NCBI GenBank assembly: GCA_023433965.1
Contig: JAEYTQ010000172.1
Location: forward strand, 1-5,990
Direction of reading: 5' to 3'
Source of the DNA: Pseudomonadota bacterium
GTDB taxonomy: Bacteria > Pseudomonadota > Alphaproteobacteria > Rhizobiales > Xanthobacteraceae
DNA length: 5,990 nucleotides
The first letter of the stretch is position 1. Every line of letters begins with the position of its first letter. Below the pieces are notes generated by a model. The model saw only the letters and a list, made by a program, of their open reading frames with translations, was not told the origin of the DNA and made no database searches. The position numbers and the translations under genes were made by a program. Positions 1 through 5,451 of the stretch are shown here, in pieces.

Positions 1-512
1 ATCGAGGCCGAGCCGAGCAGATGGCCGGCGTTCCAGTAGCGCGCGCGGACGCCGGGGATCACGTCGGTCCAGCGCTCATAGTCGATCGGGCGAAACGATT
101 GCAGCGATGCGATCGCATCGGCCTGCGTGTAGATCGGCGCGACCTGCTTGCGCCCGCGCGAGGCGTTGCGCCGGTTCAGTTGCGTGACCTCGGATTCCTG
201 GATGCTGCCGGCGTCCGGCAGCATGTAGGAGCAGAGGTCGATGGTGCCGCGCGTCGCCAGGATCGGTCCGTCGAAGCCGGCGCGCACCAGTTTCGGCAAC
301 AGGCCGCTATGGTCGATGTGGGCGTGCGTGAGCAGCACGGCGTCGATATCGGCTGGGCGAAACGGAAAGGCGCCGTAGTTCAGCTCCTTCAGCGTCTTCT
401 GGCCCTGGAACAGGCCGCAATCGACCAGGAAGCGGCCCGCCGCGGTCTGGAACAGATAGCTCGACCCGGTGACGGTGCGGGCGGCACCGCAAAATCGAAC
501 GGTGATGCTCAT
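1..512 (-). CDS. MBL-fold metallo-hydrolase, CPSF/RNase J-like RNA-processing exonuclease (3' part cut off)
   Basis: The first 170 residues are visible; the gene leaves the window at position 1. The N-terminus ([19 protein letters not shown]) has the typical opening of metallo-beta-lactamase proteins related to the CPSF-73/YSH1 RNA endonuclease group, including the G-A-x-x-x-V-T-G-S turn. The zinc motif HxHxDH is seen as T-H-A-H-I-D-H-S-G at residues 62-70. A further metal-ligand region, G-H-L-L-G-S-A with His164, lies near the right place for this family. Known members bind two zinc ions and cut or trim RNA; many bacterial ones are annotated only as exonucleases of the beta-lactamase fold. 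The ATG at 510-512 overlaps the TGA of the upstream PRPP-synthetase-like gene in the sequence ATGA, which implies translational coupling and fixes the start. It is the third gene of a three-gene operon, so it may supply nucleotides to its partners. The missing half should carry the beta-CASP domain. The fold is certain; RNA as substrate is inferred. Confidence 0.93.
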   Translation of the reverse strand, partial: MSITVRFCGAARTVTGSSYLFQTAAGRFLVDCGLFQGQKTLKELNYGAFPFRPADIDAVLLTHAHIDHSGLLPKLVRAGFDGPILATRGTIDLCSYMLPDAGSIQESEVTQLNRRNASRGRKQVAPIYTQADAIASLQSFRPIDYERWTDVIPGVRARYWNAGHLLGSAS

Positions 513-1429
513 GGCGTCGTCTCCGGAAAATGTGGTGTGGTCAGTTCGGACCGCAACGCGTCTGCAAGACTCTCGTCGAGCGCAATCGCGTTGGTCGGAT
601 GCGGCACGCTGTCGGTGGAGCGGATCGACCGGATGCCGGCCGCAGCGAATGCAGGGATCATCGGGGGTGGAAACAGCGCATGCGTCACCACCGCATCAAC
701 GGCGGTGGCGCCCATCGCCGTCAGCGCCTTCGCCGCGGCCATCAGCGTCGTCCCGGACGAGACGATGTCGTCCACCAGGAGCGCCGGCCGCCCCGAGAGC
801 AGGCCGGGATCGGCAAAGCCGATGGCGACCGAGCGGTCGCCGTGCCGGATCTTTCGGGCTACCGTATGTTGCAATCGCAGCCGGCTCGCGACATCGCTCA
901 CCCAGGGCTCGGATTCCATGTCGGGTCCAATCACGACGGTTGCGGGGGCGATGCCGCCCGCCGCCAGCGCGCTCGCGATGGCCGGCATGGCGGACAGGTT
1001 CTCCGCCTCGATGCCTGGAAAGACGGACCTGATGTCGGGCGTGCGATGCAAATGCGCATCCACGGTGACGACGCGGTCCACGGTCGCTGCAAGGAGGCCT
1101 CCCATGACGCGCTGGCTGATGGCTTCGCCCGCATGAAATGCAGCATCCTGCCGCATGTAGCAGAGATAGGGCGCGACCAGGACCAGCCGCCTCGCGCCGT
1201 TGCGCCGCAGCGCCTCCGCAGCGAACAGCAGCGTGATCAGCTTGTCGTTGGGTTGATCGAGCGGCGCATAGAGGATCGTGGTGTCGGTCGCCGGCGCGAC
1301 GGCGACGCGCAGCTCGCCGTCCGGGAAGCGATGCACGGCGATCTCGGCGCAGGAAAGCCCGAGCCGCGCCGCAAGGCGCTTTGCCGCATCGCGTCCGCCG
1401 GACAATGTCTGGAGCGCGATCGTGCTCAC
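509..1429 (-). CDS. prs: Ribose-phosphate pyrophosphokinase (PRPP synthetase)-like protein, class III-like
   Basis: A 306-residue protein with the complete PRPP-synthetase layout. It has FPDGE at residues 35-39, the Y-M-R-Q-D nucleotide-binding segment at 91-95, VDAHLHR at 123-129, a flexible-loop K-I-R at 193-195 followed by HGDR, and the PRPP-binding loop [12 protein letters not shown] at 217-228. Classic enzymes transfer pyrophosphate from ATP to ribose-5-phosphate to make PRPP. The PYLxYxRQDxxFxxGEAIS stretch and the VDAHLH form resemble the shorter archaeal-type enzymes more than housekeeping bacterial Prs, so this is likely a second, specialised copy. The residue after RQD is Ala96, where Arg or Lys is usual; this could change ATP handling. 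The start is GTG at 1427-1429, overlapping the TGA of the phosphorylase gene as GTGA. The stop overlaps the next gene's ATG in the same way. Family assignment is firm; whether it makes PRPP in the cell or runs in another direction is open. Confidence 0.93.
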   Translation of the reverse strand: MSTIALQTLSGGRDAAKRLAARLGLSCAEIAVHRFPDGELRVAVAPATDTTILYAPLDQPNDKLITLLFAAEALRRNGARRLVLVAPYLCYMRQDAAFHAGEAISQRVMGGLLAATVDRVVTVDAHLHRTPDIRSVFPGIEAENLSAMPAIASALAAGGIAPATVVIGPDMESEPWVSDVASRLRLQHTVARKIRHGDRSVAIGFADPGLLSGRPALLVDDIVSSGTTLMAAAKALTAMGATAVDAVVTHALFPPPMIPAFAAAGIRSIRSTDSVPHPTNAIALDESLADALRSELTTPHFPETTP

Positions 1430-3000
1430 GGCGCCGTCTTGCCCTGCGGTGCCTCGTGACCATTGACGACGTAGCCCGTTTGTTCGGCGGCCGCGGCGAC
1501 AACCAGATCGTGCTCGGGGCGGTCGAACGTGTAAACGCGATAGAGGGGCTCGCCCTGCTCGACGCGGTCGCCGATCTTCTTGAACAGGCGAATGCCGGCG
1601 CCCTTGTCCAGCGGTGCGCCGGCGGTGCGGGCGAGGCGGTTCATGCGCAGGCAGTCGATCGCGGACACGATGCCGTCACGCGGCGCCTCCACGTCCAGGC
1701 TGAGCGGTCCGAGCTCGCTGCTGCAGGTCGAGGGCCCCTGTGCGTCGATGATTTTCTGCATCTGCTTCAGCGCCGCGCCGCTGTCGAGCAGCTCGCGCGC
1801 CCTCGCATAGCCGGCGCCGCCGCGCAGCTTCGGATCGTATTCGAGCAGATGGGCGGCGAGCCGCAGCGACTTCTCGCGCAGATCGCGCGGCGCGCCCGGC
1901 TCGTTGCCGAGCACCGCCATGACGTCGTTGGCTTCGAGCACCGGTCCGATGCCGTTGCCGATCGGCTGGCTGCCGTCGGTCGTGATCACCTCGACCGTGC
2001 GGCCGAAGCGGTCGCCGACGAATTCGAACAGCTTTCGCAGCCGCATGGCTTCGACGCCGCCGGTGACCTTCGCAGTCGGGCCGACCGGGATGTCGATCAA
2101 CAGATGGGTCGAGCCCGCCGCGATCTTCTTGGACATGATGGAGGCGACCATCTGCTCGCGCGTATCCAGGCTCAAGGGGCGCTCGACCGAGATCAGGACG
2201 TCGTCGGCCGGCGACAGGTTCACGTGCCCGCCCCAGATCAGGCACCCGTTGCAGGAAGAGACGATCGCCTTCATCTCCTCGACGCCGATATTCACCCGCG
2301 ACAGCACCTCCATCGTGTCGGCGGTGCCGGCGGGCGAGGTGATGGCGCGCGAGGAGGTCTTGGGGATGGGCAGGCCATGAGCGGCGACGATCGGTACCAC
2401 CACCATCGAGGTGCGGTTGCCGGGGATGCCGCCGATGCAATGCTTGTCCACGACGACGGGGGTCGGCCAGACCAATTGCGTGCCGGCCTGCGCCATCGCG
2501 CCCGTGAGGGCGAGAAGCTCGTCGCTGGTGATGAAGCTCGCCGATCCGATCAGGAAGGCGGCGATCTCCATGTCGGAGTAGCGATAATGTGCGAGGTCAC
2601 TGATGATCGAGCCGATCTCGGCCTGGGTCAAGGTTCGTCCGCGGATCTTCGCACGCACCGCTTCCAGGCTTTCAGGAGGCGAGGCGGGCCTCACCGTGAC
2701 CAGCGTCCCGACGGGCTCCGCGAAGCGCCGGAACGCCGGTTCGGAGAGGCCGATCTCGTCGGAAGCAGCAAGCGAGTCGTCATCTGTGATCAGCAAGGTC
2801 GCCAGCAGAACCTTGCCGCCGTGACGAAGCTCGACGCGGCTGAAGCCGCGGAAGATCTCCGCGCGCAGCGCCTTGGAGTGCCTGGAGACGACGACGACGT
2901 TCTCGCGGCCGGTATCGAGGCGGACGCGGCGGATCTTCAGCTGGGAACGTGGAAGGTCTGGATGCATGGACGGGCCGGCGGCAGGGAGTTGGACCTCCAT
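1426..3000 (-). CDS. deoA: AMP phosphorylase / thymidine phosphorylase family protein
   Basis: At 524 residues it is clearly longer than ordinary DeoA (about 440) and matches the archaeal AMP-phosphorylase-type branch, which has an extra N-terminal domain (here about residues 20-105). The phosphate/nucleotide loop reads [14 protein letters not shown] at 184-197. True thymidine phosphorylases have KHSTGG there, so the loop favours the AMP-phosphorylase branch. The family signature [16 protein letters not shown] is at 216-231. Archaeal relatives cleave NMP plus phosphate to the free base plus ribose-1,5-bisphosphate. It is the first gene of the operon and its TGA overlaps the GTG of the next gene. 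The ATG at 2998-3000 is the farthest upstream start before an in-frame stop, but it has no clear Shine-Dalgarno. Met12 (2965-2967) is an alternative, since family similarity only begins near residue 20. The symbol follows common annotation practice; specificity for thymidine is doubtful. Confidence 0.92.
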   Translation of the reverse strand: MEVQLPAAGPSMHPDLPRSQLKIRRVRLDTGRENVVVVSRHSKALRAEIFRGFSRVELRHGGKVLLATLLITDDDSLAASDEIGLSEPAFRRFAEPVGTLVTVRPASPPESLEAVRAKIRGRTLTQAEIGSIISDLAHYRYSDMEIAAFLIGSASFITSDELLALTGAMAQAGTQLVWPTPVVVDKHCIGGIPGNRTSMVVVPIVAAHGLPIPKTSSRAITSPAGTADTMEVLSRVNIGVEEMKAIVSSCNGCLIWGGHVNLSPADDVLISVERPLSLDTREQMVASIMSKKIAAGSTHLLIDIPVGPTAKVTGGVEAMRLRKLFEFVGDRFGRTVEVITTDGSQPIGNGIGPVLEANDVMAVLGNEPGAPRDLREKSLRLAAHLLEYDPKLRGGAGYARARELLDSGAALKQMQKIIDAQGPSTCSSELGPLSLDVEAPRDGIVSAIDCLRMNRLARTAGAPLDKGAGIRLFKKIGDRVEQGEPLYRVYTFDRPEHDLVVAAAAEQTGYVVNGHEAPQGKTAP

Positions 3001-3026
3001 GCTTAGACGCCGCGGTCCCGATGCTG

Positions 3027-3040
3027 TTGACCCAGATCAT
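3027..3040. promoter_or_regulatory. Candidate FixK/FNR-type binding site upstream of the phosphorylase operon
   Basis: TTGACCCAGATCAT, or ATGATCTGGGTCAA on the operon's strand, matches 8 of 10 specified bases of the TTGAT-N4-ATCAA consensus used by FNR, FixK and related CRP-family oxygen-response regulators. Its near edge is 27 bases upstream of the annotated ATG of the phosphorylase gene. Such sites usually sit about 41 bases before the transcription start. That would place transcription near 2992, just inside the annotated gene, and would require Met12 as the start codon. No strong -10 element is visible. Function is inferred from the match and location only. Confidence 0.45.
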
Positions 3041-3059
3041 GGCCCGCAGGTCCGGAAGA

Positions 3060-3085
3060 CGCGGCGCCAGGTGCGGCGCGCCGTG
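3060..3085 (-). terminator. Weak GC-rich hairpin between pilin gene and phosphorylase operon
   Basis: Positions 3060-3067 can pair with 3078-3085 (eight pairs, one of them G-T) around a 10-base loop. It begins 23 bases past the pilin stop, which suits a terminator for that gene. No T-run follows on the minus strand, and in GC-rich DNA such stems also occur by chance. Confidence 0.25.
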
Positions 3086-3107
3086 ACTCGGGGCAGGGGG
3101 CCGGCCG

Positions 3108-3272
3108 TTACTTCATCGCCGAGCTGATCGAGTTGAACTTGTTGTTGAGCAGTACAGCGCCGGTACTGTTGACGATGGTCACGATTGCCAGAGCGATCCC
3201 TGCGGCGATCAGGCCGTACTCGATTGCGGTAGCGCCATTCTCATCGGCAAGAAAGGACCTAAGCAGACGCAT
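3108..3272 (-). CDS. Flp family type IVb prepilin
   Basis: A 54-residue protein with the form of Flp/PilA pilins of Tad systems. It has a short basic leader (MRLLRSFLADENG), then the processing motif G-A-T-A-I-E-Y-G-L-I-A-A-G, then a hydrophobic helix to about residue 40 and a short polar tail. Prepilin peptidase (CpaA/TadV) is expected to cut between Gly13 and Ala14, leaving a pilin of 41 residues with the conserved Glu-Tyr at 18-19. The subunit would be assembled by the Tad secretion machine into thin bundled fibres used in surface attachment. The start is supported by GGGAG at 3279-3283 (minus strand), six bases before the ATG. No cpa/tad gene is visible beside it, so it is either an orphan pilin or the machine is elsewhere. 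It is separated from both neighbours by non-coding DNA and probably has its own promoter in the AT-richer stretch 3300-3420. Confidence 0.93.
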   Translation of the reverse strand: MRLLRSFLADENGATAIEYGLIAAGIALAIVTIVNSTGAVLLNNKFNSISSAMK

Positions 3273-3452
3273 TGCCAACTCCCGTTCATCCGATCCGATG
3301 GATGGTCGCGTCGTTATCGGACTTGTAAATCGATCGAATAAGTCTTTGTGCGCGCCAAAAGAATCAAACCCGGGCGATCGCGCCTTCGCTCATACGACGG
3401 CATCCATTAAATTAAGGTTCCGTCGATCCGTCCAAATGGAGAGAAGTCGGCA

Positions 3453-3475
3453 GCCCCGGGCCGGCTGCCCGGGGC
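3453..3475. terminator. Perfect 9-bp GC hairpin, probable terminator
   Basis: GCCCCGGGC at 3453-3461 is exactly complementary to GCCCGGGGC at 3467-3475, with a 5-base loop. It lies 82 bases beyond the stop of the 78-residue gene and upstream of the pilin gene, so it would end minus-strand transcripts coming from ku. It lacks a clear T-tract on either side, so it may need Rho or act as a 3' stabiliser. The structure is certain; the role is inferred. Confidence 0.55.
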
Positions 3476-3557
3476 GTAGGGTCCGCCAGGGCGTGATTGC
3501 GCGAGCCTCTTAACCGATTGTTGAGCCTGTTCATCACTGGCAAGGACACGATCGCGC

Positions 3558-3794
3558 TCAGCCCCGGCGGCCGTCTGCGTTCAAGGCCCGCAGCATGGCG
3601 ATGCGGGCGAACATCACCCAGCCGCCGCCGGTCTCGGCCGCATTGATCAGGGTCTCGATGGCGGTCTGCCAGTGAGCCTCGTGCTGGGTGTCCTCGGGCA
3701 GCTGCATGATGTAGTCCGCCGCATCCTGGAGCGTGAGCAGCTTGCGCTTGCTGCTCACGCGAACCGGATCGTCGAACGCCGTCGACCAGGGCAT
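3558..3794 (-). CDS. Conserved hypothetical protein, 78 residues
   Basis: I do not recognise a named family. The protein is small, soluble and without a signal peptide or membrane segment. It has a basic patch (SSKRK) near residues 14-18, then L-T-L-Q-D-A-A-D-Y-I-M-Q-L-P, then a Trp-containing helical part, a Gly-Gly-Gly turn near 56-58, and a final hydrophobic helix (W-V-M-F-A-R-I-A-M-L-R-A-L-N). The pattern of A-D-Y-I, L-P, and A-R-I-x-M-L-R-A-L-N recalls small hypothetical proteins common in Bradyrhizobiaceae (recollection, not checked). It starts 58 bases after the ku stop on the same strand with no hairpin seen between, so it is probably read from the ku transcript. The ribosome site before the ATG is weak (AGGCGA). 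Codon usage and the protein-like composition support a real gene. Confidence 0.8.
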   Translation of the reverse strand: MPWSTAFDDPVRVSSKRKLLTLQDAADYIMQLPEDTQHEAHWQTAIETLINAAETGGGWVMFARIAMLRALNADGRRG

Positions 3795-3852
3795 GTCAGG
3801 TCGCCTGATCGGCGAGAGGAGACATCACGGCGCGATCGAAAGGGAGGCGGGA

Positions 3853-4833
3853 CTAGCCGGCCTTCTTCGCCCGCGCCGGCGCGCGCACCGGCTTGTCGGC
3901 CTTCTTCGGGGCGTCCTTGGGGGCCGCCTTGGCCGCTGCGTCCTTGCCCTTGCCTGATATCGGCAGCAGCATCTCGCGCTGGCCCTCGACGCGCTTCTTC
4001 GGCTTCTTGGCCTTGGCGGTCTCCCTGGCCACCTTCGCCGCAGGCCCGACGTCCTTCTCGCTCGCGATGCTCTTCGTCAGCGCGTCCATCAAATTGATGA
4101 CGTTGCCGCCGGTCTTCGGTGCGGCCTTGGCGGCGATCGGCATGCCGCTGCGCTTCTTGTTGATGAGATCGATCAGCGCGGTCTCGTAATGATCCTCGAA
4201 CAGCTCGGGCTCGAACGCGCCCGACTTCTTCTCGACGATGTGCTTTGCGAGGTCGAGCATGTCCCTGGTCAGCTTCACGTCCTGGATGTCGTCGAAATAT
4301 TCCTTCTCGCTGCGGACCTCGTAGGGGTAGCGCAGCAGCGTGCCCATCAGCCCGTTCTCGAGCGGCTCCAGCGCGATGATATGCTCGCGGTTGGTCAGCA
4401 CCACCCGGCCGATCGCGACCTTGTCCATGGTGCGGATGGTCTCGCGGATCACCGCATAGGCGTCATGGCCGACCTTGCCGTCCGGCACGAGGTAATAGGG
4501 GCGGATCAGGTAGCGGTTGTCGATGTCGGCCTTGGGCACGAACTCGTCGATCTCGATCGTGTGGGTGGAGTCGAGCGCGATATCGTCGAGCTCGTCCTTT
4601 GTGACCTCGATATAGGTGTCGGTGTCGACCTTGTAGCCCTTGACGATGTCCTCGGAGGTCACCTCGTCCCCGGTCTCGGCGTCGACCTTGAGGTACTTGA
4701 TGCGGTGGCCTGTCTTGCGATTGATCTGGTTGAACGAGACCTTCTCGGTATCGGAAGTGGCCGGATAGAGCGCGACCGGGCAGGTCACGAGCGACAGACG
4801 CAGAAAACCCTTCCAATTGACGCGGGGGGCCAT
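3853..4833 (-). CDS. ku: Non-homologous end joining protein Ku
   Basis: A 326-residue bacterial Ku. The start (MAPRVNWKGFLRLSLVTCPV) and the following Y-P-A-T, R-I-K-Y and D-I-V-K-G-Y segments are characteristic of the Ku beta-barrel ring domain, which fills roughly residues 1-230. A conserved L-I-N-K-K stretch near 223-227 and G-N-V-I-N-L-M-D-A-L at 243-252 follow. The last 60-odd residues are a Lys/Ala/Pro-rich tail, as seen in longer bacterial Ku proteins, where it helps DNA binding and threading. Ku forms a homodimer around broken DNA ends and recruits the ligase/polymerase LigD. No ligD is in this window, and rhizobia often carry several ku copies, so which paralogue this is cannot be said. 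The ATG is supported by GGAG six bases upstream. No convincing promoter was found; the gene is divergent from the stress-promoter-driven small gene at 5069. Confidence 0.97.
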   Translation of the reverse strand: MAPRVNWKGFLRLSLVTCPVALYPATSDTEKVSFNQINRKTGHRIKYLKVDAETGDEVTSEDIVKGYKVDTDTYIEVTKDELDDIALDSTHTIEIDEFVPKADIDNRYLIRPYYLVPDGKVGHDAYAVIRETIRTMDKVAIGRVVLTNREHIIALEPLENGLMGTLLRYPYEVRSEKEYFDDIQDVKLTRDMLDLAKHIVEKKSGAFEPELFEDHYETALIDLINKKRSGMPIAAKAAPKTGGNVINLMDALTKSIASEKDVGPAAKVARETAKAKKPKKRVEGQREMLLPISGKGKDAAAKAAPKDAPKKADKPVRAPARAKKAG

Positions 4834-4976
4834 GGGCTACTCCAAACGCAACAGAGGACAACGTCCCAGAATACCATCGGGGAACAGCGAATCCTAGCAA
4901 GGCCGGTCGCTGAATCCGCCAACTGCGTTAACCGGCCCTAAGGCGTGTGGTTGCGCGTCGATCGAACGCCAAAACC

Positions 4977-5001
4977 GGAACATCATATCGGATCGGGCGT
5001 T
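4977..5001 (+). promoter_or_regulatory. EcfG-type general stress promoter (GGAAC-N16-CGTT)
   Basis: GGAAC at 4977-4981 and CGTT at 4998-5001 are separated by exactly 16 bases, a perfect match to the consensus read by the alphaproteobacterial general stress sigma factor EcfG/RpoE2 under PhyR-NepR control. Transcription would begin near 5008, giving a leader of about 60 bases before the small membrane-protein gene at 5069 on the same strand. The same region is the 5' flank of ku on the other strand, but no such element faces ku. Confidence 0.75.
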
Positions 5002-5068
5002 GGCCCCGGACACATGACTGCGAGGAAGTCGCGGTCGTCACAGGCGGCACGCAGAGATTGAGGGCATC

Positions 5069-5221
5069 ATGGCAACGCGAGAGCAGCAGCGAATCGTCGA
5101 AACGCCAACCGAGGCGCGCCAGGGCGAACCTGGGCCGTCAGTGGCCGCACTGCTCGCCATATCGACCGGGCTGGCAATCCTGATCCTCGCCGTGGTCTGG
5201 TTCGTTTTCTTCCGGACCTGA
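5069..5221 (+). CDS. Small single-pass membrane protein, 50 residues, likely general stress gene
   Basis: The frame encodes a polar, charged N-terminal half (MATREQQRIVETPTEARQGE) and one strong hydrophobic helix at about residues 24-48 (A-I-L-I-L-A-V-V-W-F-V-F-F), ending in Arg-Thr. With the charged N-terminus and a single terminal Arg, orientation is uncertain, but a bitopic inner-membrane protein is likely. A good ribosome site, GAGG, stands five bases before the ATG. An exact EcfG-type promoter lies about 70-90 bases upstream, so both signals point to the same start. No named family is recognised; small membrane proteins of this sort are common in alphaproteobacterial stress regulons. Its neighbours are ku (divergent) and the response regulator (same direction, 230 bases on), and neither is clearly co-transcribed with it. 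Confidence 0.82.
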   Translation: MATREQQRIVETPTEARQGEPGPSVAALLAISTGLAILILAVVWFVFFRT

Positions 5222-5361
5222 TCGCCGGACCGGCCCGCCGGATCCTCGACCCGCCGCGCGATGCGGCACTTTGCGCCCGCACGCCGCGATCGTCTCGCGG
5301 ATGGCGGGCGCAGTCGCATGGGCGCGACAGATCGTCTATGACCAAAATGTAAGGTAGGCCG

Positions 5362-5387
5362 GTTCCTCACGTTCATATTCAGTTCAC
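5362..5387 (+). promoter_or_regulatory. Tandem GTTCAY half-sites upstream of the response regulator
   Basis: GTTCAT at 5371-5376 and GTTCAC at 5382-5387 are spaced 11 bases start to start, with a weaker GTTCCT at 5362-5367. Tandem direct repeats about one helical turn apart are the usual binding mode of OmpR/PhoP-type regulators, and such a regulator is encoded 65 bases downstream. This may be an autoregulation site or part of its promoter. The repeat is visible; the bound protein is a guess. Confidence 0.35.
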
Positions 5388-5451
5388 GCCGGAATTGCTC
5401 ATCTCTGGCGGTGTTCATGCGGCCTGTTCTTGCAGATCTTTGGAGAGAAGC

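Noticed and set aside
21..1459. Several long plus-strand frames (21-1136, 469-1032, 530-1459)
   Set aside because: They are antisense shadows of the PRPP-synthetase-like and nuclease genes, produced by high GC content at third positions.
1381..3006. 541-codon open frame on the plus strand
   Set aside because: It is antisense to the phosphorylase gene, has an Asp/Arg/Gly-rich non-protein-like composition, and has no recognisable domain. The opposite strand carries clear family motifs.
3396..3421. GGAAC-N17-CGTC on the minus strand, a possible EcfG promoter for the pilin gene
   Set aside because: The second element deviates from CGTT and the leader would be over 110 bases. The match is too weak to call, though it could be tested by 5' end mapping.
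3133..3513. 126-codon plus-strand frame across the pilin gene and its upstream region
   Set aside because: It is antisense to the pilin, runs into non-coding DNA including the perfect hairpin, and shows no family features.
3521..3534. TTGAGCCTGTTCAT, a partial FNR-like palindrome
   Set aside because: It lies downstream of the 78-residue gene and not before any gene on either strand at a useful distance.
4189..4941. 250-codon plus-strand frame opposite ku
   Set aside because: Its Val/Leu/Asp-rich composition is the mirror of the Ku coding sequence; Ku itself is unmistakable.
4947..5183. 78-codon plus-strand frame starting at a GTG
   Set aside because: It starts upstream of the expected transcription start of the EcfG-type promoter and overlaps the better-supported 50-residue gene in another frame. 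Its composition is Arg/Ser-rich and not protein-like.
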